Shown: positions 11,654 to 24,428 of the stretch, piece by piece | Numbering within the stretch: the stretch's first letter is position 1 | Layout of the letters: each line of letters begins with the position of its first letter | NCBI GenBank assembly: GCA_029379385.1 | Contig: CM055608.1 | Location: forward strand, 19,218,350-19,282,349 | Direction: 5' to 3' | DNA from: Quillaja saponaria | Taxonomy: Eukaryota; Streptophyta; Magnoliopsida; Fabales; Quillajaceae | DNA: 64,000 nucleotides | Notes under the pieces: model-generated | Seen by the model: only the letters and a program-made list of their open reading frames with translations | What the model was told of the DNA's origin: nothing | Database searches by the model: none | Translations under genes and position numbers: made by a program

Positions 11654-14600
11654 ATGGCAAACCCACTTACCCATATTTTAGAAATAAATCGCTTGACTGG
11701 ACCAAATTATATGGATTGGCTTAGGAATTTGAGAATTGTTCTCAATTTCGAAAGGATAAGTTATGTCCTTGAGGCTCCTATTCCTAAAATTCCTGATGAG
11801 AATTCATCTGCTGAGGAAAAAAAATGCATATTTTAGGTGGGAAGAGCATAATATAAAAGCTGTATGCTACATGCAAGCATCTATGTCAAATGAGCTTCAT
11901 AAGCAACATGATAAGATGGAGTATGCTTCAGCTATCATAAGGCATCTACATGAACTTTATGGTGAGCACAGTCGCATAGCTAGATATCAAATATCTAGAG
12001 AGCTCTTCAGGGCTAAGATGACTGAACAATCATCTGTCTATGAACATGGACTAAAGATAATAGGACATATTGAGCAGTTAAAAGAACTAGGCTTCAATAT
12101 GGACACTGAGTTGTGCACAGATTTAATCCTGCAATCTTTGCCTGACACTTACTCGCAGTTTTTTATGAACTTTCACATGAACAAGCTAGAGGCTTCACTT
12201 CCTAAACTTGTTAACATGCTGAAAACTGCTGAGCCATCTATTAAGAAGGATAAAAACCACATTATGTATGTAGGTAGCTCTTCAAAGTCCAAAAAGGGCA
12301 AGAGTTCTTCTAAAAGAAGGATACAAAAAAGAAAAAGCTACACAAACCTAATAGTGGTATTAAGAAACCTACCAAGGCCAATGATAAGGGACAATGCTTC
12401 CATTATGGCAAGGATGGACATTGGAAGAGAAATTGCAAGGAGTATCTTGCAAGTTTGAAGTACAAACCTTCTGAAGGTATGTCTCATATGTTCGTTATTA
12501 AAGTTATTATAACTATTAACGATTCTACTTCATGGGTATTAGATACTGGTAGTGGTTCTCACATCTACAATTCTATGCAGGGACTGAGAAGAAGTAGAAG
12601 GCTGAGCAAAAGTAAAGTGGACTTGCGACTAGGAAATTGAGCAAAAGTTGTTGCACTAGCTGTAGGAATCTATTGCTTAGTTTTACCAACTGGAAAAACA
12701 TTAGAACTTAATGATTGCTTCTACATACCAGTTTTAGTTAAAAACATTATTTCTGTTTCTTAACTTGATAGAGGGTTATGAATTTTCTCTTAAGAACAAA
12801 TGTTGTTTGATTTATTTCTGTAATGAATTTTATGGTACTGGTATTTTAGATGATGGTTTTTATATTCTTAATTTGCATGGTAAAGTACTTAATATCGAAC
12901 ATTCAAACAAAAGGAAAAAGGATCAAGTAAATTATTCATATATGTGGCACTTAAGACTGGGTCATATTAATGAAGATAGAGTTCACAAGTTGGTAAAAGA
13001 AGGTTATTTAGACTTCAAGGATTTTGAATCCTATCCAACTTGTGAAGCTTGTCTTATGGAAAAAATGACTAGATCTCCATTTAACGGACATGGAGAAAGA
13101 GCTGCAGATATATTAGGGTTAGTGCATAATGATGTGTGTGGACCCTTAACAGTCACTGCTAGGGGAGGTTACTCCTATTTTATTACTTTCATCGATGACC
13201 TTTCTAGGTATGGGTATGTATACTAATGAAGTATAAATCTGAATCATTTGAAAAGTTCAAAGAATTCAAAAGTGAAGTTAAAAAGCAAACTGGGAAGAGT
13301 ATTAAAACTCTTCGATCAGATCGAGGAGGTGAATATGAGTTTCTTGATCATTTAAAAGAGAATGGAATTCTCTCTCAGTGGACTCCTCCTGGAACACCAC
13401 AAATGAATGGTGTGTCAGAAAGAAGAAATCGAACATTATTAGACATGGTTCGGTCCATAATGGGTTACACTGATCTTCCTACCTCTTTCTGGGGTTAAGC
13501 CCTACTATCCGTTACCTACTACTCAATAAAGTTCCCTCAAAGGCTATATCATCAACACCATATGAGATATGGAAAGAGAAGAAACCTAATCTTAATTACA
13601 TTAAGATTTGGGGTTGTCCTGCATATGTAAAAAGGTTACAATCAGATAAGCTAGGAGTAAAATCTGACAAGTGCAGGTTTGTGATATCCTAAGGAAACTG
13701 CTAGATATTATTTCTATCACCTATTAGAACAAAAAGTGTTTGTTTCAAAACATGCTATCTTTCTAAAACAAGAGTTTATACTAGAAGGAAATAGTGGGAG
13801 CAAAATAGAACTTGATGAGATATCACAAGAACCACAAGCGAATGATACACTGCCACCTTAGGTGCCTATTGAAGTGGAACCTCAAAATACATAACTTTTA
13901 CGTAGGTCTGGAAGGATACCTAAACCACCTAAGAGATATTATGGATTTCTCATTAAGGGTGATGATGGTCAACTCATAACTGATGAAGATCCTACTACCT
14001 ATGAAGAGGCAATGTATGACATTGGCAATGTATATGTACATGACACAACCTCAGGGTTTTGTATCTAATGATGATAAACACAAAGTATGTAAGCTACAGA
14101 GATCCATTTATAGACTCAAGCAAGCTTCAAGAAGTTGGAACATCCGTTTCGATGAAACAATCAAAAAGTTTGATTTTATTAAGAATCCGAATGAACCTTG
14201 TGTGTACAAAAAGGTTAGTGGGAGCGTTGTTGCTTTCTTAATCCTATATAGTGGATGACATACTACTCATTGGGAACAATATAGCTATTTTACAATAAGT
14301 CAAGGTTTGGCTATCAAAGAACTTCTCCATGAAAGATTTGGGTGAAGCTACCTATATCTTAGGGATTAAGATCTATAGAGATAGATCTAAAAGGTTGCTT
14401 GGCTTATCCCAATCTACATACATAAATAAAATACTGAAGAGGTTCAGTATGAATGATTCCAAGAAAGGCTATTTGCCTATGAGTCATGAAATCACTCTTT
14501 CTAGGAAAAAGTTACCTCAGACACCTCAAAAAAGAGAATTAATGAGTAGAATACCTTATGCTTCGGCAATAGGATCTATCATGTATTCTATGGTATGTAC

Positions 14601-15093
14601 TAGACCTGAGGCTGCTTATACACTTAGCGTAATAAGCAGATATCAATCTAATACCGGTGAATGTCATTGAAAAGCAGTGAAGAACATTTTTAAGTACTTA
14701 AGAAGAACTAAAGATTTGTTTCTCATCTATGAAGGATCATATTTGAAAATTGATGCATTTACATACTCAAGTTTTTAATCTGATAAAGATGATAATAAGT
14801 CTATATCAGGGTATGTATTCACCTTGAATGGTGGAGCGGTGCATTGGAAAAGTTTCAAACAAGACACTATTGCAGATTCAACCACTGAGGCTGAATATAT
14901 TAATGCCAACGAAGCTATTTGGATGAGAAAGTTCATCAACGAGCTAGGTGTGGTTCTTGATATTGCTAAACTAGTCTCCTTATACTGTGATAGCAATGGA
15001 GCCGTAGCAAAGGCAAAGGAACCAAGGTCTCACCAAAAGACCAAACACATTTTAAGGCGTTTTCATTTGATCAGAGAAATCATTGATAGGGGT

Positions 15094-15298
15094 TGTTAGA
15101 GTGTAAATATAGGCAACTTAATTAGTGGGTCAAATTTCCTTATTTATAGTTTCCTTATTTCTGTATAATTTCTATTACGTATTTGGTTGATATTTAGTCT
15201 AGGTTCACTATGTTAGGTTAAACACTTTAGCCTATAAATAGAAGCTCCCTCTTGTACATTTAAAATCATCTGAATATACATTCTTCTTATATTCAACA
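15094..15298 (+). repeat. 5' LTR of inner Copia element
   Basis: A 205-base LTR, TG...CA, with a TATAAATAGA-type TATA box near 15231. That position fits an LTR promoter. Confidence 0.93.
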
Positions 15299-15387
15299 TG
15301 GTATAAGAGCTTAGGGAGAAAAAAACCCTAATTTTTATTTTCCGTTGAAAAAACCTAATTTTTATTTTTCGCTGTGTTTCTTTCTAA

Positions 15388-15480
15388 CGTGTCTCTCTAT
15401 TGCTACGTTTCATTCCAGCGTGTCTCTCTATTGCTGTGTTTTATTCCAGCGTGTCTCTCTATTACTGCATTTCATTCAAG
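15388..15480 (+). repeat. Three 31-base tandem repeats in inner Copia leader
   Basis: Three adjacent units start at 15388, 15419 and 15450. Each begins CGTGTCTCTCTATT and ends CATTC(C/A)AG or TATTCCAG, with a few substitutions. They lie between the primer site and the first plausible start codon, where gag would be expected. Confidence 0.85.
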
Positions 15481-15550
15481 CAATACGATTATTGTTCATC
15501 GGGGAGTACTGGTCATCGGTATATTTACTTCTGAAAAATCTGAAATCGGT

Positions 15551-18500
15551 ATGTCAAAATCTAGTACTTTTACCTCTGTGTTTTCTAGATTCCCTATTAT
15601 TACTACAGCTAACATTGTTCAATCAGCCAATTCACTTGAAGTTTTACAATCTAAAGACAAGCTTATTAATGTCTCATTATCAGCTACTGAATATGATAAG
15701 TTCCTACAGTATCAAGCTACCCAGCAATTTTCTCATGGTAATTATGTCGCTTGCCTCTCTCAGACCCCTTCTGACACTTGGATTCTTGATTCTGGTGCCT
15801 CTGATCACATATCTGGTAATCCCAAACTTTTTTCTAGTATTAGTAATTCATCATCACTTTACACTGTCACTATAACTAATGGCTCCACAACCATTGCTAA
15901 AGGTATAGGTCAAGCTACACCATTATCTTTTTTGCCTTTAGAATCTGTGCTTTATGTCCCTGAATGTTCATTCAGTCTAATTTCTATTAGTCAATTGACT
16001 CGTTATCTCAATTGTTCTGTCACTTTCATTGATGATTCTTTTACTATACAGGACTGACGTACGGGACGAACGATTGGCACAGGGCGTGAGTCACAGGGTC
16101 CTCTACCATCTTACCACACTACCTACATCTTCAGTGGCTTGCTCTACAGATGTATCACCTATTCTCATTCACAGTCGATTGGGTCATCCTAGTCTATCTA
16201 AGCTTCAAAAGATGGTTCCTCGTTTTTCATCTCTGTCATCTTTAAATTGTGAATCGTGTCAGCTTGGCAAGCACACACATGCTTCGTTTCCAAAGCATAG
16301 TCGTTTTAGAGCAGAGTCTCCCTTTCATCTTGTTCATACTGATGTTTGGGGTCCTAGTCGTGTTAGTTCATCTTTAGGATTTCAGTATTTCGTAACCTTT
16401 ATTGATGACTATTCTCGTTGCACGTGGTTATTTTTAATGAAAAATCGTTCTGAGTTATTTTCTATATTCCAACAGTTTTGTGCTGAAATTAAAACCCAAT
16501 TTGGTATTTCTATTCGTATTTTGAGTAGTGATAATGCACGTGAATATTTTTCTATATCATTTCAACACTTTATGACATCTCAAGGTATGCTGCATCAATC
16601 ATCTTATTCTCACACCCCTCAACAAAATGGAGTTGTTGAGCACAAAAACAGACATTTAATTGAAACAGCTCACACTCTATTACTTCATGGTCATGTTCCA
16701 CTTCCGTTTTGGGGTGATGCTATACTTATTGCATGCTACCTTATTAATTGCATGCCATCTTCTACATTGCATAACAAAATTTCATATTCTATCATCTTTC
16801 CTAATCACCCCTTATATTCACTTCCGCTTCGTATCTTTGGTTGCATTTGTTTTGTTCATGATCTAACACCTGGACAGGATAAACTCTCTTCCAAATCAAT
16901 TAAGTGCATCTTCTTGGGTTATTCTCGCCTTCAAAAAGGGTATAAATGTTACTGTCCAGATAAGAATCATTACTTTATCTCCGTTGATGTCACATTTTTT
17001 GAGGAATCTTCATTCTTTCCCTTGACTATTCCCGAGTCACCTTCTATCTCTGAGGCTCTTCCAGTTCCTTATCTTGGACCAAATGACCATGCATCATCTG
17101 GGCCACTACCTAATCTTCCAGCAAACACTGTTGATGTACCTAATGACTCACCTTCTGTCCCAACAACTTCCCGTGCCTCGGACCCTGCTTCACCACCTAT
17201 TTTACGAAGAGGTACTCATTCAACTCATAATCCTTATCCTATTTATACTTTTTTGAGTTATCATCGTTTATCTTCACCCTATTATGCATTTGTCTCCTCT
17301 TTGTCTTCTATTTCTGTTCCAAAGTCCACCAGTGATGCTCTTGCTCATCCCGGTTGGCGGCAGGCCATGATTGATGAAATAAACCCCTTACATACTAATG
17401 GTACTTGGGAACTGGTCTCTTTACCTTCTGGAAAATCCACTGTTGGATGTAAATGGGTATACACCATAAAAGTTCATACTGATGGTTCTGTTGATCACTT
17501 AAAGGCTAGATTGGTAGTAAAAGGCTACACTCAGGTCTATGCTGTGGATTATTCAGAAACTTTCTCTCCCGTAGCTAAAATTACATCTGTCAGGGTATTT
17601 ATATCTCTAGCTGCTATTTTTGATTGGCCACTCTATCAATTGGACATCAAAAAATGCTTTCTTACATAGTGACCTTTGATGAAGAAGTCTTTATGGAGCA
17701 ACCACCTGGTTTTGTTGCTCAGGGAGAGTTCGGTATGGTCTGTCGATTGAAAAAGTCTTTAAATGGCTTAAAGCAATCTCCTAAAGCTTGGTTTGGTAGA
17801 TTCAATGAAGTTGTTTTTAGTTTTGGTCTTCAGATGTGTACTGTTGATCACTCAGTTTTCTATAAACATACACCTAATGGTAGAATTTTTTTAATTGTAT
17901 ATGTGGATGATATTGTGATTACAGGTGATGATAATCATGGGATTCAACAATTAAAATCATTCCTAAAGTCTAAGTTTCAAATTAAAGACTTAGGATAGCT
18001 AAAATACTTTTTGGGGATTGAGGTTGCAAGATCACAATTGGGTATTTGCTTTTCTCAAAGAAAGTATTGTCTGGATGTCTTGAGTGATATAAGTATGTTA
18101 GATTCCAAACCTGTAGATACTCCTATGGATCCCAACACTAAACTTGTACCAGATGAGGGGGAGCTACTGACTAATCCTGAGCAATATAGACGTCTTGTTG
18201 GTAAGCTGAATTATCTTACAGTCACTAGACCAAATATTGCTTTTGCAACTAGTATGGTTAGCCAATTTCTTTCTCAGCCTCGAACATCTTATTGGAATGT
18301 TGTTATTCGTATCCTAAGACACCTTAAAACTGTACTCGGAAAGGGATTATTATATAAGAATCATAGGCACACTCTAGTTCGAGGACATGGTCGTGGTCAT
18401 ACATTAGTCCATAAACATAATTGTACTCCAGTTCAAGGTTATAGCGATGCTGATTGAGCAGGCTCTTAATTTGACAGAATATCTACTACAGGAATACTGT

Positions 18501-18911
18501 ATATTTCTGGGTGAAAATATTGTTTCATGGAAAAGCAAAAAGTAGACTGTTGTTGCAAGATCCAGTGCTGAATCTGAATATAGGACCATGACTCATACCA
18601 CTGCTAAGTTAGTTTGGCTGAAAAATCTATTAGACGAACTTGGATTTCAGTACTCATAGCCTATGGAGTTAGTATGTGATAATCAAGCTGCATTACATAT
18701 TGCATTAAATCCAGTCTTTCATGAAGGAACAAAACATATAGAAGTTGACTGTCATTTCGTTCGTGAGAAGCTTATGGATAATACAATCAAGACTACATAT
18801 GCAAAATCAAAAAATCAGTTAGTAAACTTATTCACAAAATCTTTGACAGGAAACCGATTGCGATATCTATGCAACAAGCTTGGAACCTATAATCTTTATG
18901 CTCCAGCTTAA
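15551..18911 (+). pseudogene. Copia pol of the inner element (gag mostly deleted)
   Basis: A plausible ATG at 15551 opens a frame that holds only the last part of gag. The protease DSGASDH follows near 15788. After a frame change near 16057 the integrase frame (to 17669) shows the H-H-C-C segment, then D in HTDVWGP, D in SSDNAREY and E in VEHKNRH. RT follows with WRQAM-DEI, KARLVVKGYTQ and LDIKK. A frameshift at about 17650-17670 separates it from the next block, EEVFMEQPPGF. The catalytic YVDD is intact at 17900-17911. Stops occur at 17996 and in RNase H at 18455, where the tryptophan of SDADWAG is a stop. The frame ends at 18911, just before the purine tract. The gag core and zinc knuckle are absent, so the copy could not move on its own. 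Confidence 0.9.
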
Positions 18912-18918
18912 GGGAGAG

Positions 18919-19123
18919 TGTTAGAGTGTAAATATAGGTAGCTTAATTAGTGGGTCAAATTTCCTTATTTATAGTTTCCTTATTTCTGTGTAATTTCTAT
19001 TACATATTTGGTTGATATTTAGTTTAAGTTCACTATGTTAGGTTAAAAACTTTAGCCTATAAATAGAGGCTCCCTCTTGTACATTTAAAATCATCTGAAT
19101 ATACATTCTTCTTATATTCAACA
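18919..19123 (+). repeat. 3' LTR of inner Copia element
   Basis: This is the direct repeat of 15094-15298, followed by the duplicated target GGGGT. The outer element's RNase H frame resumes directly after it. Confidence 0.93.
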
Positions 19124-19272
19124 GGGGTGATGTAAATATACAAAAGGTATCAATAAATGATAATATAGCAGATCCATTCACTAAAACATTGTCTTAATAA
19201 AAAATTTATCGCCACTTTGAGAAGATGGGTATGAGATACAAGAGCGATTGGCTTTAGTAGCAAGTGGGAGAT

Positions 19273-20932
19273 TGTTAGTAGTATGCCCTACAAGCCAATG
19301 ATATTAGATGTCTATGGTATATTACTTATAAATACAGTCTTATTCAGTTATTAATAAAATGAATATGTTTCATTATTATATGGTTTTATTATCTATCATG
19401 TACTTTAATTGCTAGTTAATTTTTTAGTATGAACATGATAAATCCCATAGAATCTAAGCAATGAAAATAAGAACCATGATATGATTATGCTTATAAGATA
19501 TATTTCTTAAGCTTTGTTCTTAAATATTCCTAATCATAGGATCATTAATAATGGAAATTAATGATCTAGTTAGATTAGTACATGTTATATTAGTTCAAAT
19601 GTTGAGGGTGATCGATCTCATGATCACTTGTGTAGTTGACATTATAATAAACATGTAGGTGCTTGTTAGAGAACAAGTTCACTGAATTGACTTGATCATA
19701 GAATACTCATATAGACTTTTACATAGTTATCAATGAGTGTTCTTCGTTTTAGTAGTGCAAATGATCTTCAGACCCGAGGCATCATAAGTACCTTGTACAT
19801 AGGTTATCATGCTTTGATACTATCTAAGTATAATTCACCATGGGTTATACAGAAATAGATGTTAGGTATGACTATCTATGTGTGAAGGTATATGAGTGCA
19901 CAATAAGGGATCTATCACTCTCAGTAAAGAGAGAGAATGTTCTATGTTATCTAATTAATACATAACTCAAAAAGTCCCTGGCCAGGGTGGTGTGAAACTA
20001 GATTAGAGAATTTAGGTTTCACTACATGAGTTGTAACTTATAAATAGATACATCAGATTTAACAATTTAGGGTTTGACATTAATCCATACTCTAAGTTTA
20101 ATTAGGAACATTGAATGATGGAAAGATTGAATTACATGGTAGCTAACAACGAAAAGGTTCACAAATATATTTATATTATCTGGGTAGTCGTCACATGCTG
20201 CTAGGCATCAATCTTGACTTGTAGGTAACCCAAGAATTAATTTAATAATTAATTCTCATTAATAGGTAAATCAAAAATTAGATGTGAATCTAATTGAAAA
20301 TACATTAAGTTAATGTGGCCTATTGCCAGTTTAATATGAACCTAAGAGGTCACACACAAATGGATGCAATTTGATTAAGAGAAGTTTTGAGCTTTCATGT
20401 AATTACAAACAAATGATATTTGAAATTTAAAATAGGATTAACTTTGATGAGATTTTCCTATTTTATCTAAAAGTCTCTAACAGATAAAATCTGATCTTAT
20501 CATCTAGAGTTCAGTTATATCATACTTAAATAAGGTTAAACTTTATAAGTATCGTACGTAACTTTTATTCAGATAGTACACACACAGAGCCAAAATTCTC
20601 AGCAGATAATTTTAAGCAAACTGAGTGTTTGTGAGACATGAGAAAAATCTCATCATTTGTGCTAGCACACAAGAAGATTTTTGGCAGCCAACACACAGCT
20701 CTTAATCAAGTCATTCACTATGTATACACTTAGAGGTTGTACACCCTGTACAACTTGTGGATCAAAAGTTAAGATCGTCCTAATCGCTTCAAGAGGTAAT
20801 ATTCTATTTATAAGATTAATAGAAAAACATTGGTTCATAAACAATAAAGATTATCCTAAGGATTTGGTTATGCCGAATTTTTTTATATTTTTTTAAATTT
20901 CTGCTGTGCCCGGTATAATCAATATTCTTACA
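19273..20932 (+). repeat. 3' LTR of outer Copia element
   Basis: A 1660-base LTR preceded by a polypurine tract (19262-19272), ending CTTACA before the target copy TATTG. It lacks about 20 bases present in the 5' LTR. Confidence 0.93.
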
Positions 20933-20937
20933 TATTG

Positions 20938-21641
20938 ATCATTAAGAAAAGAAAGAAAGGTTAGAGTTATAGAAAAAAAGGAAGGAAAAACAAAAAAGAG
21001 TATATGTTTGTTCCTCTTGATCACCCCTATATTCATAATAAAAAGAAATAAGTTTAGAGGTGTGACAAGAGTTGAAAAAAGGCAAAAGAAAAAGCCAATC
21101 AAAGTAGAAAAAGACATGAAGTGGTGGAACATAAAAGAGTATGCCAAGTGGGTATTACTTGAGTAGTGAAAAGAGCTCTTCAAGGTTCTAGAGTAACCTA
21201 TGTGCTTAGGATAATTTAAGCCTTAAATTTCTTTTATCATACAGTTACCCCAGCCTACATTACAAGCTTAATAAACACCTATTGATCCTTAACTTAGTGG
21301 TGTTTACATTAGTTGAGAGAGAGTTGAAAAGCATACTTATAGGTTTGAATGCTAGATGAGATTTACTTAGACATAAACTTTTTCGGATTGCATGCATTCT
21401 TTTGATAAAAGATCATTACACACACATTGGAAATCCATTTGAATTTAAAACTTGCTTTTAAATTGAATCATGAATTTGAGTAATACTTATGGTTGACATT
21501 TAGTCAAGTTCATGTGAAACTTTTGAAAGCATGATTGGGATTTCATTATGTTAGCGTGATGCAACTTTGGGCTATTAGTTTTTGGTTGTGTTTTTAGTTT
21601 TCTTTTGCTCAATGACTAGTAAAACTTTAAGTTTGGCGGTG
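20938..21641 (+). other. Rest of the gypsy internal region
   Basis: This continues the 7500-8256 block after the Copia insertion. No coding sequence is supported. The last bases before the LTR, AACTTTAAGTTTGGCGGTG, occupy the polypurine-tract position. Confidence 0.6.
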
Positions 21642-23040
21642 TGATAACTCTTGAAAATAGATTTATTTTACATTCTTTTTATTCATATTAATTTAGCTAT
21701 GTTCTAGAATCTTAGTTGGTTTTTGCTTAGTTTTAATTGAATTTCTAGTTGAGTTCGTATTATATTAGGATGTTGATTCCTTGTTGTTTTAGGATTAGAA
21801 TTTAGGTGTTTTATAGGAGTTCTAACTTGTATTAATTTAGTCTTTTTATTTGAATGTCTAATATAAGAAGGAGTCATATTGGAAGTCAAATTCGGGCTCA
21901 AAACGCTTAAAATGCACATAATAAGGGCGGCTACCTAAGAGACTGGCACCCTAACACCAGAAAGTTAGTGCCATGGTGCCAAGTCCAATGCCTTGGCGCC
22001 AGAAAGCTGCAGCCTAGGAGCACAACATGATCCTGCAATCTGATTTTCAGTGTGAGGCACCAAAACTTCAATGCTGGAGGGCTGATCAATTTTTAGTCCA
22101 AATTGACTTCTTTTTTAGGATTTTAAAGCCTATTTAAAAAAGTTTATGTTGAGGAATATAAACACACAAATTTAGCTAAGAAAGTTTGGAGATTAAGAGG
22201 CAAACAAGAGTGCAAGGAGCAAGGATAGCTAAAGCTTGAAGATTGACAACCTTTATAGTTTTCTTTATTCTACTCCTTCTTTACTTTCTTGTATTTGCTT
22301 GATATTTTTATTGCTTAAATCCATATTTACATTAAGTAGCATGGAATAGTTACTTCTCTAGGATTACAATGGAACTCAACATGTAGTTTGGTTTTATGTT
22401 ATAATTTGATTGCTTAGAGTTAGTACATAAGTTATTTATCTTATTCTATGCTTTATGCTTCTAATTGATTAGCTACCAATTAGATTGATTTGGTAATTTA
22501 GAGAAACCTTAACGAAGAAAATATAGGTTTAGCCTTGAATAAGATAGCACTTGTTTAAATTCATTCACATGCTTGTTTGAAATTGATTTATATGTAGGAT
22601 AGAAATATACCTCCATACTTTATCTAGCCATTGTTAGGTCTATTCTTAATGAGTCGAGTTTAATGCAATTCTCATAGAAATGCAATGAATTAGTTAAGTT
22701 AGATATTATTATAAGCAATTCAAAATATACTTATAATTGAATAAGAACCCTAGGTTAATAATTCAGTATCATAACTAAGCATGATAATATAATAATAATC
22801 CAAGTAAGTATTGAGAGAAGTTGTAATTCTAGTTTTTCTCCATTACATTCTTACGTTTGCTTGCTTTAGTTTAGTTTAGTTTAGTTATAAATCTCTCAAA
22901 ATTCATATGTTTGGATAAAGATAGGATTGGTAAATTTTAGTACTTAGCAATTGTTAGATCTAATTCCTCGTAGGTTCGACACTCTACTTCTCTCTATATT
23001 ACTTGTTAACGATACGTGCACTTGCATGGTAAATCTAACA
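21642..23040 (+). repeat. 3' LTR of the gag-only gypsy element
   Basis: A 1399-base partner of 5120-6491 with the same start, TGATAACTCTTGAAAATAG. It ends CTAACA at 23040 by alignment with the 5' copy. No clean 5-base target duplication could be assigned to the outer ends. Confidence 0.85.
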
Positions 23041-24428
23041 ACACATTCACACAAAAATTCATATATTATCAAGTACATGTGTTCAATAGATTTTTAGGAA
23101 TTGAGAATGAAACTTGGAAACATAAATACTAGATGGTTGTCAAGGAGGAATTTTACTTAATGAAAAGAACCTAGGTATACTACTAATTTATGGAAAAATA
23201 ATTAATTGATGAAGCATAGATTACTTAATCTTTTAACCAGCAACTTGGTATGATTTTCCTTCTAAGTGTTTCTCCTACTCTTCCACCTTAAATCTCCTTT
23301 GAACTCTTCTTAAAATGCCTCATCTTTCAAGCTTAACCTTCCTTAATTCATTTCTAGAAACCTCCCTACTCAAAGTGCCCAGAAATTGCTTGCAACCCGA
23401 CCAACTTAAGCTCATCACTCAGCTGATTCCAACTCTAGTTTCAATTTCCAAATTTGAGTTTTAAACCCTTGCATGCAAAGCTTGGAAATTTATATTTTCT
23501 CTCAACTCTCTTTCTCAGATTCACATGCAGAAATGGTGTCTTAGAAAGAGAATGGCTTACATAGATATATACCTTAGGAGATTAGTACAAAATTCCCTAG
23601 TTGCTCTTCCACTAAGTCTTATTAGAATTATTATATTCTTTATGGCCATGTTATGGATTGTAGGAGCTAAATGACTTTGTTAGAGTGAATTATCAAATTG
23701 TTACCAAACATAGTAGATTCCATCCTATTCCTATACCAGGATGTAGTAATTTCTTAACAAACACTCTTATACCTAAATTAGGTACTTATACTAATATAAT
23801 ACTCTCCACTAATGTATTTGTTTGTGTTTTTTAGTTCTCCACTTACCTGATTATAAATATATTAATACCCATTATACTAGGATGTATTGTATGCATAATT
23901 ATACAATTAACCAATGGAATTTTATTCCATTAACATCTCTTAGGTAATTTAGTAGTACTAACCCTCCTATATTTAGTAACTCAAAGTGCTTAGCTCACAA
24001 ATTTACCAAGTGCTAGTATATATAAGCGTGCCAAGTAATACGGTATTCCTAAGACTAATTAGTTTACTTTACTTAATTTATAAATATTAGTATACTACCT
24101 TGTAATAACCTTCTACTTTAAAACTTAATAGTTTCTTGTTCCTATAACTTGTCTTCTATCCTTAAGATGGCTCACAAGTTTCCATTAAATCTTATATTCT
24201 TTCAACTTATTGTACAAGTATTTAGTACCTAGTAGACACCTTCATCAAGAACTTCATTACTACTTTACATGGTGTTACCTTAATTAGTACTTTAGGTTTC
24301 CATCTTAGTTCAATTATGCAGGTATTTGGTGTAGCCTCTTTACTATTCTTTCTTTAAGTAGTCATATAACATTATTGTATAAAATCAAACAACAAAACAG
24401 AATTTCTAAGTAACATTACAAGTCAAGC
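23041..24428. other. AT-rich stretch with no recognised gene
   Basis: No open frame with recognisable homology on either strand. It may be more transposon debris, possibly the far part of the gypsy LTR at 4268-5116 split by the 5120-23040 insertion, but I cannot demonstrate that. Confidence 0.4.

Larger units (their letters stand above)
15094..19123 (+). mobile_element. Ty1/Copia LTR retrotransposon (inner), inserted in the outer Copia RNase H region
   Basis: Two 205-base LTRs (15094-15298 and 18919-19123) both start TGTTAGAGTGTAAATATAGG and end TTCAACA. They differ at about eight positions by eye (about 96% identical). The target duplication GGGGT is exact at 15089-15093 and 19124-19128. 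A primer site TGGTATAAGAGC abuts the 5' LTR (15299-15310) and a purine tract AAGGGAGAG precedes the 3' LTR. Total length is 4030 bases, and gag is largely missing. Confidence 0.96.
11654..19198 (+). pseudogene. Degenerate Copia gag-pol of the outer element, interrupted by the inner element
   Basis: Gag opens at 11654 with the LTGPNYMDWLRNL motif of Copia gag. It changes frame at an eight-A run (11817-11824) and continues to about 12330, where it shifts again. The zinc knuckle at 12395-12436 reads C-x2-Y-x4-H-x4-C, so its second cysteine is lost. Protease has DTGSGSH near 12542, then a stop at 12638. Integrase (12765-13498) keeps the HHCC-like region and the D, D, E residues in NDVCGP, SDRGGEY and SERRN, with a frame change at 13225 and a stop at 13496. 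RT lacks its N-terminal part: the text jumps from a pre-RT EEAM near 14010 to a YMTQPQGF block near 14036. Its YVDD is split by a one-base shift near 14250. RNase H runs to 15093 and resumes at 19124 after the inner element. Confidence 0.9.
8257..20932 (+). mobile_element. Ty1/Copia LTR retrotransposon (outer), inserted in the gypsy element
   Basis: The element has LTRs at 8257-9932 and 19273-20932. It has a perfect initiator-Met primer site (TGGTATCAGAGCC, 9934-9946) and a polypurine tract AAGTGGGAGAT (19262-19272) next to the 3' LTR. A 5-base target duplication TATTG lies at 8252-8256 and 20933-20937. Coding order gag, protease, integrase, RT, RNase H identifies it as Copia. The coding region is full of frameshifts and stops and has lost part of the RT. 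A second Copia element (15094-19123) sits in its RNase H region. Confidence 0.95.
5120..23040 (+). mobile_element. Athila-like Ty3/gypsy element, gag-only, hosting nested Copia elements
   Basis: Two long direct repeats define the element: 5120-6491 and 21642-23040, both starting TGATAACTCTTGAAAATAG and ending in CAACA or TAACA. After the first repeat comes TTTTTGGTGCCG (near 6494), a degenerate form of the primer site usual in Athila/Tat elements. A gag-like frame follows (6717-6971). Removing the Copia insertion (8257-20932 plus one duplicated TATTG) leaves only about 2.5 kb of internal DNA, too short for gag-pol. Near 7525-7555 lies a GCGCTTCT...GGCAACC block, and near 7740 a TTGGGGACAATG block; I recall such sequences from the non-coding part of this superfamily. 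No RT, integrase or protease of gypsy type is present, so it would be non-autonomous. Confidence 0.85.

Noticed and set aside
15388..15480. Possible CRISPR-like array from regular 31-base units
   Set aside because: The units are directly adjacent without spacers and lie in a retrotransposon leader of a plant genome.
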